Source: Lachnospiraceae bacterium (GTDB lineage: Bacteria; Bacillota; Clostridia; Lachnospirales; Lachnospiraceae). Taken from it: 38,360 bases of DNA. Positions 6,732 through 14,603 of this stretch are shown piece after piece. The notes under the pieces are model-generated. The model saw only the letters and a list, made by a program, of their open reading frames with translations. It ran no database searches and was not told the DNA's origin. The translations under genes were made by a program, and so were the position numbers. Location of the stretch: the NCBI GenBank assembly GCA_017465475.1, contig JAFTWC010000024.1:1-38360 (forward strand), read 5' to 3'. Each line of letters opens with the position of its first letter. The stretch's first letter is position 1.

Positions 6732-8570
6732 ATGGATTACATGAAGTATATAACAATTCAGGTGATAAAAAAATCCGAGCGTTCTGAAGTTGTTTTTGCG
6801 GCAATGGATGAAATGGACGTACCTGTTGTTGTAAAAAAGTTACAGGGGGCAAATCCGGAGATATACCGAGGGATTGCAAAGCTGCGGAATTCTCATATTC
6901 CGAAGATTTATTGCGTGGAAGAACAAGGAGAAGAATTGTGTATTGCAGAGGAATATATTGACGGGCGAACTCTGGATGTATACCTTGCGGAGGAAAACTT
7001 GACGGATGTACAGAAGCTGGAGCTGATGGTGCAGTTATGTGAGGCTTTGGAGGTACTGCATCAGTGTAAACCGCCGGTAATCCACAGGGATATCAAACCA
7101 TCGAATGTATTAATTACCGGAGACGGAGTGCTAAAGGTGATTGATTTTGATGCATCCAGACAGTATAAAACAGAAAAGAATACAAGTGATACACGATTAC
7201 TCGGGACCATAGAATATGCGGCACCGGAACAGTTTGGATATGCACAGACGGATGTGCGAAGTGATATCTATTCTGTCGGAGTCGTGTTCAGTGAAGTGAA
7301 AATCGAAAGCGAGGCACCGTTTGCTAAGATTTGGAAACGTATTGTAGATAAGTGTACCAGTTTCGATCCGGAGAATAGGTATAAGACAGTCACAGAGCTG
7401 AAAAAAGATTTATTAAAGTGTATTGACAGAGAAAAGAATCCGTTATGGAAGCGGTGGCTGGTTCCGACAATGGCAGCAGGAGTAGTACTTGTTATGTTGG
7501 CGGCAGGGGGCGTGCAACAACAAAGAGAAAAGAGTCGTGAGGAGCAGGGGAATTTTGAACTGACACCGACCGGACAAGTTGTCGATACGGTGGAGTTACC
7601 GACCAAAGAACCGGAGAATGTAAAAAAGACAGAACCGTATAAAAAGAGTATGAAACCGGAAGATGTGACGGAGGTGTATATTCCTAATGTACGTTGGGGG
7701 TATCTGGGGGAGGACGGAGAATACAGAATCGGAAAGAGGTTGGCGGGAGAACAGACGGAAAAGGTGGGGTATTCCTGTCGAGGGCTAATGTATAAGGATG
7801 CCCGGGATGTTTCATGGAAGTTACATGATAATGATACTATATCATTGACGTACGAGAAGCAAAACGGACAATTGCTATTGGAATTTTCGGAAGTATTTGA
7901 TATGAAGTATTGTAACCGCCTTGTGGTACGGGCAAAAAACGAGGCGGGAAATATTGCAGTTGTGTTGTATGATGAGGACTGCAAAGAATTGGAACGTTGG
8001 CCTCTGGATAAGACAGAGGGTACATGGGAGTTTTCGTTTTATCCGGAGAAGGCGGGGATAGCAGAGTATATCGGTTTTATGGCAAATGACGAAGGTTTGT
8101 CGGAGTATGCTGAGTTTAAAACCACAATTTATTATGTGGATTTTTATATGTTAAATCCGGAAAATGAGAAGATTTCTTATGAACCGGCGGACTTGGTGGA
8201 AGAAATGTATTATAATTTGACCAGAGATTACATGGCAGATGGTTCGGTGTGTCTGGATTTTTCCAGGGTGTACGGAGCGATGTATCTTTCGTTTCCCGAA
8301 CCGGTGAAGATGAAAGAAGGGGATACGGTCAGTGTGGTAGTGGACACCGGCGGGAAATATGTTACCTTCGGTTTGCTTGATGAAGAAATGAATGTTATAG
8401 AATGTAGTTATGACTATAGGACGGAGAGAATGGAAGAAGTGATGTTGGATATTACTTCAAACAAAACGGTATACGGAATCGAGATTATGTTAGATGAAAA
8501 AAACGATGGGGATTCTACCTATTATAAGGACGGCGAGGTGGCGGTACAATCGATTCATTTTTATCAATGA
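6732..8570 (+). CDS. Membrane Ser/Thr protein kinase with extracellular repeat module
   Basis: A 612-residue eukaryotic-type kinase. Cytoplasmic part, residues 1 to about 236: VVVKKL with the ATP-binding Lys near 35, catalytic HRDIKPSN with Asp120, metal-binding DFD (138-140, in place of DFG), activation segment ending in GTIEYAAPEQFG, and RSDIYSVGVV. The glycine-rich loop is not recognisable and the C-lobe between SDIYS and KCTSFDPENRY is short. One membrane helix (about 241-262) is followed by a linker and two outside modules of about 130-160 residues; the first is clearly homologous to the modules of the next gene's lipoprotein. There are no PASTA domains, so this is not a plain PrkC. I start at ATG 6732; the frame is open to 6636 but crosses the terminator and promoter. 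Likely role: an envelope-sensing kinase acting with the nearby HTH proteins (inference). Confidence 0.87.
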   Translation: MDYMKYITIQVIKKSERSEVVFAAMDEMDVPVVVKKLQGANPEIYRGIAKLRNSHIPKIYCVEEQGEELCIAEEYIDGRTLDVYLAEENLTDVQKLELMVQLCEALEVLHQCKPPVIHRDIKPSNVLITGDGVLKVIDFDASRQYKTEKNTSDTRLLGTIEYAAPEQFGYAQTDVRSDIYSVGVVFSEVKIESEAPFAKIWKRIVDKCTSFDPENRYKTVTELKKDLLKCIDREKNPLWKRWLVPTMAAGVVLVMLAAGGVQQQREKSREEQGNFELTPTGQVVDTVELPTKEPENVKKTEPYKKSMKPEDVTEVYIPNVRWGYLGEDGEYRIGKRLAGEQTEKVGYSCRGLMYKDARDVSWKLHDNDTISLTYEKQNGQLLLEFSEVFDMKYCNRLVVRAKNEAGNIAVVLYDEDCKELERWPLDKTEGTWEFSFYPEKAGIAEYIGFMANDEGLSEYAEFKTTIYYVDFYMLNPENEKISYEPADLVEEMYYNLTRDYMADGSVCLDFSRVYGAMYLSFPEPVKMKEGDTVSVVVDTGGKYVTFGLLDEEMNVIECSYDYRTERMEEVMLDITSNKTVYGIEIMLDEKNDGDSTYYKDGEVAVQSIHFYQ

Positions 8571-8611
8571 TAAGGCGGGATGCTGATTTGCAAAAGGAGG
8601 AACGGGGCAAG

Positions 8612-9802
8612 GTGAAACAAAAGAGAATATGGTATGTGTTTGGGATTGTCGCATTGCTTATGTTTGCCGGCTGCGGGAAAGAGAACCTATCAAAAAGTAC
8701 AGAAGAAAATGGTTTCATATCAAACGACACGACGACGCAAGCTGCGTCGGAGGTAACAGAGCCGGTTTTGCCGGTACCGGAGGTTATACTTGACGAGAAT
8801 GAACCGGAGCAAATGGAATATAGCTACTCCTTTTATGAACTGTGGTGTATGGCTGATACGGGACAGGTCTATGAAGTGACGGAGGACGGCGCGTGCCGGG
8901 TGGTATTTGAGGAGCAGTATAATCAGTTGACGTTTGCTTTGCCGGAAGGAATCAATATGGCAATGTGTGATTATGTGACGGTAAAAGCGAAAAGTGAGTA
9001 TGCAGAATTGGCGGTGAAGCTGTTCGACAAAGAAGTATATGCTGATCCGTGGACTCAGGAAGTATATACCCGTTATGACTGTCACGGAGAGGGTGTGCAG
9101 GAGTATGAGCTATATCCGGCACTTTCCTGTGTTGTATGGGGAATCGGGCTTATGTCAAGTAATGATGCGGAGGATTTTTCACAGTATTCCGTAGAAGCAT
9201 ACAGTGTAACCTTTCATATGAAAAGTTACGAGGAACGGAATGCAATAGTGAGTTTGACCACGGAATCAAACAGTCCGACCCCAACGCCGAAGATAACAAA
9301 GATACCGACAGAAACGGAAGACCCGACGGTGCGTCCGGCCTCCGTGGGAGAGAATGGTACGGTAAGAAGAAGGAAAACAATCATAAGGAAACAAGCAGAG
9401 CCGGTAAGGTATACGGCAAAACAAATGGAACAGGAAGAGTGGTTGAATATATCCTGTCAGTATGATAAGGATGAATCCATGAGATTGAATTATGACAGAA
9501 TCTACGGGCGGATGGTTTTTGAACTCAAAGATGTCATAGACATGAAGTATTGCGAGGAAATAATTATCAGGTTCAAAAATGAAGTGGGGAAAATTGACAT
9601 TGATTTGCATAATGAAGACAACCTGTCGGTGGAAGTGGTGTCCTATGAACCGAAGGAAGGAATCCGTGAAGTTCGCCTTTCGCCGAAATATGAGGGATAT
9701 TTGGAGTATATTCGTTTTATGGCAAATGATGGGGAATTGGAAGATTATTCCGGATTTGAAACCACAATTTACAGTGTGGAGTTTTTAATGACGAAACCAT
9801 AG
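8612..9802 (+). CDS. Lipoprotein with two copies of the kinase ectodomain module
   Basis: A 396-residue lipoprotein. I choose GTG 8612: AAAGGAGG ends 11 bases upstream and the product then begins with a normal lipoprotein signal (MKQKRIW, hydrophobic core, lipobox FAGC). An ATG at 8567 overlaps the kinase stop (ATGA) and would only add 15 polar residues. The mature protein has an acidic linker, module 1 (about residues 65-210), a Thr/Pro linker, and module 2 (about 270-396). Module 2 matches the first kinase module closely: DMKYC, then I.RFKNEVG / VRAKNEAG, IRFMANDGEL / IGFMANDEGL, and ETTIYSVEFLM / KTTIYYVDFYM. The modules look like beta-sandwich, carbohydrate-binding-like folds, but I cannot assign a family. 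Close similarity and adjacency suggest that lipoprotein and kinase bind the same ligand or each other. RBS and operon point to cotranscription with the kinase. Confidence 0.85.
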   Translation: MKQKRIWYVFGIVALLMFAGCGKENLSKSTEENGFISNDTTTQAASEVTEPVLPVPEVILDENEPEQMEYSYSFYELWCMADTGQVYEVTEDGACRVVFEEQYNQLTFALPEGINMAMCDYVTVKAKSEYAELAVKLFDKEVYADPWTQEVYTRYDCHGEGVQEYELYPALSCVVWGIGLMSSNDAEDFSQYSVEAYSVTFHMKSYEERNAIVSLTTESNSPTPTPKITKIPTETEDPTVRPASVGENGTVRRRKTIIRKQAEPVRYTAKQMEQEEWLNISCQYDKDESMRLNYDRIYGRMVFELKDVIDMKYCEEIIIRFKNEVGKIDIDLHNEDNLSVEVVSYEPKEGIREVRLSPKYEGYLEYIRFMANDGELEDYSGFETTIYSVEFLMTKP

Positions 9803-9859
9803 GCGTGGAAGGGGTTGCCATGACGAAAGTTTCGGAATGTGAAAAAGGAGTGTCGTAAA

Positions 9860-9890
9860 CCGCCTGCAAAATATTGACTTTTGCAGGCGG
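9860..9890 (+). terminator. Hairpin at the end of the kinase operon
   Basis: A perfect 12-bp stem, CCGCCTGCAAAA with TTTTGCAGGCGG and a 7-base loop. The downstream T-tract is poor (GTCTGTTAT), so termination may be incomplete. The loop holds the -35 box of the next promoter. Confidence 0.65.
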
Positions 9891-9902
9891 GTCTGTTATA
9901 CT
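9874..9902 (+). promoter_or_regulatory. Sigma-A promoter of ilvD
   Basis: TTGACT (9874-9879), 17 bases, TATACT (9897-9902): 5/6 matches in both boxes at ideal spacing. It overlaps the hairpin at 9860-9890. The transcript should start near 9909. Confidence 0.8.
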
Positions 9903-9908
9903 TAGGGG

Positions 9909-9980
9909 TAATTGTAACTTTAGCACAATGCTGTGCTGATTTGAACGGAAGTTACAATGGAACCCCGGTGAAAATCGGGG
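9909..9980 (+). promoter_or_regulatory. Structured RNA leader of ilvD
   Basis: The predicted 5' leader contains two strong elements. ATTGTAACTT (9911-9920) pairs perfectly with AAGTTACAAT (9949-9958), enclosing a small hairpin AGCACA/TGTGCT (9922-9937). Right after it, CCCCGGT/ATCGGGG (9963-9980, one G-U pair) closes a GAAA tetraloop. No terminator hairpin follows before the ilvD ribosome site AAGGTGG (10004-10010). It is not a T-box (no GGTGGNACC element). Class and ligand, if any, are unknown. Confidence 0.5.
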
Positions 9981-10018
9981 ATGAAAAAGAACTATCAGAA
10001 AGAAAGGTGGAATCACTT

Positions 10019-11683
10019 ATGAAGAGTGACGCAGTGAAGAAGGGCGCAACACAGGCACCGCATCGGTCTCTGTTCAACGCACTTGGTTTGACAAAGGAAG
10101 AAATGGATAAGCCGTTAATCGGTATTGTCAGCTCCTACAATGAAATCGTTCCGGGTCATATGAATCTGGATAAGATTGTGGAGGCAGTAAAGCTTGGCGT
10201 GGCAATGGCAGGCGGTGTTCCTCGAGTCTTCCCGGCAATTGCGGTCTGTGACGGTATTGCCATGGGTCACATCGGCATGAAGTATTCCCTTGTAACAAGA
10301 GATTTAATTGCAGATTCTACGGAGGCTATGGCTCTTGCGCATCAGTTTGATGCATTGGTTATGGTTCCGAATTGTGATAAAAATGTACCGGGCTTGTTGA
10401 TGGCAGCAGCACGTCTTAATATTCCGACTATTTTTGTTTCCGGCGGTCCGATGCTTGCGGGACACGTACACGGTGACAAGACCAGTCTTTCCAGTATGTT
10501 TGAGGCAGTAGGTGCCCATGCGGCAGGTAAGATGAGTGAGGAAGAGCTTGACTATTATGTAGAAAAGGCTTGTCCGACCTGCGGCTCCTGTTCCGGTATG
10601 TATACTGCAAACTCCATGAACTGTCTGACCGAAGTGCTTGGTATGGGCTTACAGGGCAACGGTACCATTCCGGCAGTTTATTCCGAACGTATCCGTCTGG
10701 CAAAGCATGCCGGTATGAAGATTATGGAATTATTGGAAAAGAATATCCGTCCGCGGGATATTATGACTGAGAAGGCATTTATGAATGCACTGACTGTAGA
10801 CATGGCCCTGGGTTGTTCTACCAACAGTATGCTTCATCTTCCGGCCATTGCGCATGAAGCGGGCGTAGATTTAAATGTTGATATTGCAAACTCTATCAGC
10901 GCAAAGACTCCGAACCTGTGTCATTTGGCACCGGCCGGTCATGCGTATATCGAGGAGCTTGACGAGGCAGGCGGCGTGTATGCGGTAATGAACGAGCTCA
11001 GTAAGAAGAACTTATTGAATCTTGATTGTATGACTGTCACCGGTAAGACCGTAGGTGAAAATATTGCCCCGGTGAAGAATAAAAATACAAATATTATTCG
11101 ACCGATTGAGAATCCGTACAGTGAGACCGGCGGTATTGCTGTGTTAAAGGGTAACCTGGCTCCGGATTCCTGTGTGGTAAAGCGTTCCGCAGTAGTACCG
11201 GAAATGCTTGCCCATGAAGGTCCGGCAAGAGTTTTTGATTGCGAAGAAGATGCGATTGCAGCGATTCTTGGCGGTAAGATTGTAGCCGGTGATGTTGTGG
11301 TTATCCGTTACGAGGGACCTAAAGGTGGTCCGGGTATGAGAGAAATGTTGAATCCGACCTCTGCCATTGCAGGTATGGGCCTCGGTTCTACCGTAGCTCT
11401 TATTACCGACGGACGGTTCTCAGGTGCAAGCCGTGGTGCTTCCATCGGACATGTTTGTCCGGAAGCGGCAGTAGGCGGACCGATTGCATTGGTAGAAGAG
11501 GGAGACATTATTTCTATCGATATCAATGCCAACACTATTAATGTAAAAATCAGCGACGAAGAAATGCAGGCAAGACGTGAGAAGTGGCAGCCGAGAGAGC
11601 CGAAGATTACCACCGGTTATCTTGCAAGATATGCTTCTTTGGTGTCTGCAGCATGTAAAGGTGCTGTTCTCGAGATGAAGTAA
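10019..11683 (+). CDS. ilvD: Dihydroxy-acid dehydratase
   Basis: A 554-residue enzyme of valine, leucine and isoleucine (and pantothenate) synthesis that dehydrates 2,3-dihydroxy-3-methylbutanoate and its homologue to the 2-oxo acids. Family hallmarks are present in order: [34 protein letters not shown], the iron-sulfur cysteines in [11 protein letters not shown] and in [40 protein letters not shown] and the C-terminal [11 protein letters not shown]. Length is normal for the family. ATG 10019 follows AAGGTGG by eight bases; the longer open frame (from 9881) lacks conserved residues and starts upstream of the promoter's transcript start. The leader in front is structured. ilvB follows after 22 bases, so this is an ilvDB operon. 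Confidence 0.97.
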   Translation: MKSDAVKKGATQAPHRSLFNALGLTKEEMDKPLIGIVSSYNEIVPGHMNLDKIVEAVKLGVAMAGGVPRVFPAIAVCDGIAMGHIGMKYSLVTRDLIADSTEAMALAHQFDALVMVPNCDKNVPGLLMAAARLNIPTIFVSGGPMLAGHVHGDKTSLSSMFEAVGAHAAGKMSEEELDYYVEKACPTCGSCSGMYTANSMNCLTEVLGMGLQGNGTIPAVYSERIRLAKHAGMKIMELLEKNIRPRDIMTEKAFMNALTVDMALGCSTNSMLHLPAIAHEAGVDLNVDIANSISAKTPNLCHLAPAGHAYIEELDEAGGVYAVMNELSKKNLLNLDCMTVTGKTVGENIAPVKNKNTNIIRPIENPYSETGGIAVLKGNLAPDSCVVKRSAVVPEMLAHEGPARVFDCEEDAIAAILGGKIVAGDVVVIRYEGPKGGPGMREMLNPTSAIAGMGLGSTVALITDGRFSGASRGASIGHVCPEAAVGGPIALVEEGDIISIDINANTINVKISDEEMQARREKWQPREPKITTGYLARYASLVSAACKGAVLEMK

Positions 11684-11705
11684 TATTATAAAGGAGTTTT
11701 TTGAA

Positions 11706-13385
11706 ATGGAATTAAATGGTTCTCAGATTGTTTTAGAGTGTTTGCTTGAGCAGGGTGTAGATACCGTATTCGGGTATCCGGGCGGTGCGATTTTAAATAT
11801 CTATGATGCATTGTATCATTATCAGGATAAGATTCATCATGTGCTTACCTCCCACGAGCAAGGAGCAGCACATGCGGCAGACGGGTATGCCAGAGCTACC
11901 GGCAAGGTAGGTGTTTGTATGGCAACCAGCGGTCCGGGTGCAACGAATCTTGTTACCGGTATTGCAACGGCATACATGGATTCTATTCCGATGGTGGCGA
12001 TTACCTGTAATGTAGGTACACCGCTTCTCGGTAAGGACAGTTTCCAGGAGATTGACATTGCCGGTGTGGTAATGCCAATTACAAAGCATAGTTTTATTGT
12101 AAAGGATATTACGAAGCTTGCGGATACCATCCGTCGTGCGTTTAAGATTGCAAAGAGTGGCCGACCGGGACCTGTCCTTGTGGATATTACCAAGGATGTA
12201 ACCGGTGCAATGTATGAGTATGAACCGGTAAAGCCGGAGGCAATTAAGAGAGTAAAGGATACCATTACCGAAGCGGATCTTACAAAAGCAGTAAAGCTCA
12301 TTAAGAAATCCGAACGTCCGATGGTACTTGTAGGCGGCGGTGCGGTAACCTCCGGTGCCAGCAAGGAACTCGCTGAGTTTGTTGAGTTATTGGATGCACC
12401 GGTATGTGACACCTTAATGGGTAAGGGCGCATATGACGGTACGAAGGAAAACTACACCGGTATGGTAGGGATGCACGGTACGAAGGCTTCCAACTATGCA
12501 GTGACGGAGTGTGACTTACTTGTTGCTATAGGTGCAAGATTCTCTGATCGTGTAACCGGTAATGCAAAGAAATTTGCCAAGGATGCCAAGATTTTACATA
12601 TTGACATCGATCCGGCAGAAATTAATAAAAACGTACTTACCGATGCTTCTGTCATCGGCGACATAAAGGAAGTATTAAAGGCGCTGAATAAGCGCATTGA
12701 AAAGAAAGATAATGACCAATGGGTACAGCATATCGTAGAGTATAAGGAAAAGTTTCCGCTTCGCATTCCGGAAGGTCTGTCCGGTCCGTATGTGGTGAGT
12801 CGTTTGTATGAGGCTACCCAGGGAGATGCGGTTATTGTTACCGAGGTTGGACAGCATCAGATGTGGGCAGCGCAGTTTTTCTCTTATCAGAAGCCTCGTA
12901 CCCTGCTTACCTCCGGTGGTCTCGGAACCATGGGATACGGTTTCGGTGCTGCCATGGGTGCAAAGACAGGACTTCCGAATAAGCGTGTTATTAACATCGC
13001 TGGTGACGGTTGTTTCCGTATGAATATGAACGAATTGGCTTCTGCGGCAAGAAACAAGATTCCGATGATTCAGGTGGTAATCAATAATCATGTGCTCGGT
13101 ATGGTACGTCAGTGGCAGAATTTATTCTACGGACAGCGTTACTCCAACACTACATTGATTGACGGTGTGGATTTTGTGAAGGTTGCCGAAGGCATGGGCG
13201 CGGCCGGTATGACCGTTACTACCAGAGAAGAGCTGGATGTTGCAATTGAAAAGGCATTCAAGGCAGAAGGACCGTTTGTCATTGACTGTCGCATTGATTC
13301 CGATGAAAAGGTATGGCCGATGGTAGCACCGGGAGCTCCGATTCAGGAAGCATTTACCGACGAAGATTTGGCAAAGCAAAAATAA
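11706..13385 (+). CDS. ilvB: Acetolactate synthase, large (catalytic) subunit
   Basis: A 559-residue thiamine-diphosphate enzyme that joins two pyruvates to acetolactate, or pyruvate and 2-oxobutyrate to acetohydroxybutyrate. N-terminal PYR domain with the catalytic Glu in SHEQGAAHAADGYARATG, FAD-associated central domain, and C-terminal PP domain with the TPP-binding motif GDGCFRMNMNELASAARN...NN. The residues NHVLGMVRQWQNLFY are typical of anabolic acetohydroxyacid synthase rather than catabolic AlsS. AAGGAG lies nine bases upstream of the ATG. No ilvN (regulatory subunit) or ilvC follows; these must be elsewhere in the genome if valine-sensitive synthesis is complete. Cotranscribed with ilvD. 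I see no terminator after the stop before the serC promoter. Confidence 0.97.
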   Translation: MELNGSQIVLECLLEQGVDTVFGYPGGAILNIYDALYHYQDKIHHVLTSHEQGAAHAADGYARATGKVGVCMATSGPGATNLVTGIATAYMDSIPMVAITCNVGTPLLGKDSFQEIDIAGVVMPITKHSFIVKDITKLADTIRRAFKIAKSGRPGPVLVDITKDVTGAMYEYEPVKPEAIKRVKDTITEADLTKAVKLIKKSERPMVLVGGGAVTSGASKELAEFVELLDAPVCDTLMGKGAYDGTKENYTGMVGMHGTKASNYAVTECDLLVAIGARFSDRVTGNAKKFAKDAKILHIDIDPAEINKNVLTDASVIGDIKEVLKALNKRIEKKDNDQWVQHIVEYKEKFPLRIPEGLSGPYVVSRLYEATQGDAVIVTEVGQHQMWAAQFFSYQKPRTLLTSGGLGTMGYGFGAAMGAKTGLPNKRVINIAGDGCFRMNMNELASAARNKIPMIQVVINNHVLGMVRQWQNLFYGQRYSNTTLIDGVDFVKVAEGMGAAGMTVTTREELDVAIEKAFKAEGPFVIDCRIDSDEKVWPMVAPGAPIQEAFTDEDLAKQK

Positions 13386-13419
13386 TGTCAAAAATATAAC
13401 AAGTTTCTTCGAAAAACGA

Positions 13420-13448
13420 TTGACGCGACAAATGATTTGGATTATAAT
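13420..13448 (+). promoter_or_regulatory. Sigma-A promoter of serC-serA
   Basis: TTGACG (13420-13425), exactly 17 bases, perfect TATAAT (13443-13448). It is a strong promoter, and the -10 box lies between the arms of an inverted repeat. Confidence 0.85.
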
Positions 13449-13469
13449 AAAACTAATAGTTTGTCGTGT
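13423..13469. promoter_or_regulatory. Operator-like inverted repeat around the serC promoter
   Basis: ACGCGACAAA (13423-13432) and TTTGTCGTGT (13460-13469) are inverted copies with a single mismatch, centred on the -10 box. A third GTGACAAA half-site follows at 13474-13481. The first arm overlaps the -35 box, so a bound repressor would block RNA polymerase. The regulator is unknown. Confidence 0.5.
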
Positions 13470-13505
13470 TAAAGTGACAAAATATAAGAATGGAGGATTC
13501 ATAAA

Positions 13506-14591
13506 ATGGGAAGAGTGTATAATTTTTCCGCAGGTCCGGCAGTATTACCGGAGGAAGTATTGAAAGAAGCAGCAGAAGAAATGCTGGATTACAAGGGAAC
13601 CGGCATGTCCGTTATGGAGATGAGCCATCGTTCCAAGGCTTATGATGAAATCATTAAGACCGCTGAGCAGGATTTAAGAGACTTGATGAACATTCCGGAT
13701 AACTACAAGGTATTGTTCTTACAGGGCGGTGCTTCCCAGCAGTTCGCTATGATTCCGATGAACCTGATGAAGAACAAGGTTGCTGACTACATTGTTACCG
13801 GTCAGTGGGCGAAGAAGGCATATCAGGAAGCTCAGATGTACGGTAAGGCAAATGCGATTGCATCTTCCGCAGATGAGACGTTCTCTTACATTCCGGATTG
13901 TTCTGATCTTCCGATCAGCGAGGATGCTGACTATGTTTACATTTGTGAAAACAACACCATTTACGGAACCAAGTTCTGGACTCTTCCGAATACCAAGGGC
14001 AAGACTTTGGTAGCTGACCAGTCCTCCTGTTTCCTTTCTGAGCCGGTGGATGTAACCAAGTACGGTGTAATCTACGGTGGTGTTCAGAAGAACGTTGGAC
14101 CGGCAGGTGTGGTAGTTGTAATCATTCGTGAGGATTTAATTACCGAGGATACCCTTCCGGGAACTCCGACCATGTTAAAGTATAAGATTCACGCTGATAA
14201 TGATTCTTTATACAACACTCCGCCGGCATATGGTATTTATATCTGCGGTAAGGTATTTAAGTGGCTCAAGAAGCAGGGCGGCTTAGATGCTATGAAGAAG
14301 CGCAACGAAGAGAAGGCGAAGATTCTTTACGATTTCCTTGACGAGAGCAAGATGTTCAAGGGTACCGTTCGTAAGGAAGACCGTTCTCTTATGAACGTTC
14401 CGTTCATTACCGGAGATGAAGAGCTTGACGCAAAGTTTGTTAAGGAAGCTAAGGCAGCTGGCTTTGAGAACCTTAAGGGTCACAGAAGCGTTGGAGGTAT
14501 GCGTGCAAGTATCTACAATGCTATGCCGAAGGCAGGCGTTGAGGCTCTTGTAGAGTTCATGAAGAAGTTCGAAGCTGAAAACACGAAGTAG
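13506..14591 (+). CDS. serC: Phosphoserine aminotransferase
   Basis: A 361-residue PLP enzyme (class V aminotransferase fold) that converts 3-phosphohydroxypyruvate and glutamate to phosphoserine and 2-oxoglutarate. It starts with the family's NFSAGPAVLPEEV and has SVMEMSHRSKAYDEI, LFLQGGASQQFAMIPMNL, and the PLP-binding lysine K195 in GGVQKNVGPAG. The C-terminal GHRSVGGMRASIYNAMP binds phosphate. Length is as usual. ATG 13506 follows TGGAGGATT. The gene is the first of a serC-serA operon; phosphoserine phosphatase (serB) is not in the window. Confidence 0.97.
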   Translation: MGRVYNFSAGPAVLPEEVLKEAAEEMLDYKGTGMSVMEMSHRSKAYDEIIKTAEQDLRDLMNIPDNYKVLFLQGGASQQFAMIPMNLMKNKVADYIVTGQWAKKAYQEAQMYGKANAIASSADETFSYIPDCSDLPISEDADYVYICENNTIYGTKFWTLPNTKGKTLVADQSSCFLSEPVDVTKYGVIYGGVQKNVGPAGVVVVIIREDLITEDTLPGTPTMLKYKIHADNDSLYNTPPAYGIYICGKVFKWLKKQGGLDAMKKRNEEKAKILYDFLDESKMFKGTVRKEDRSLMNVPFITGDEELDAKFVKEAKAAGFENLKGHRSVGGMRASIYNAMPKAGVEALVEFMKKFEAENTK

Positions 14592-14603
14592 GAGGGTACC
14601 ATT

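Noticed and set aside
9821-9859. A 12-codon ORF (MTKVSECEKGVS) after the kinase-operon lipoprotein, with a GGAAGGGG site in front.
   Set aside because: It is very short, has no recognisable features and sits right before a terminator-like hairpin; conservation data would be needed.
9911-9990. A cobalamin riboswitch before ilvD, because of the piece GGAACCCCGGTGAAAATC.
   Set aside because: The rest of the B12-box (CCCGC..CTGT) and the long peripheral stems are missing and the leader is far too short. Only a GNRA-loop hairpin remains.
9905-10018. A T-box or classical Ile/Val/Leu attenuator for ilvD.
   Set aside because: No GGTGGNACC antiterminator element, no terminator before the start codon, no run of branched-chain codons.
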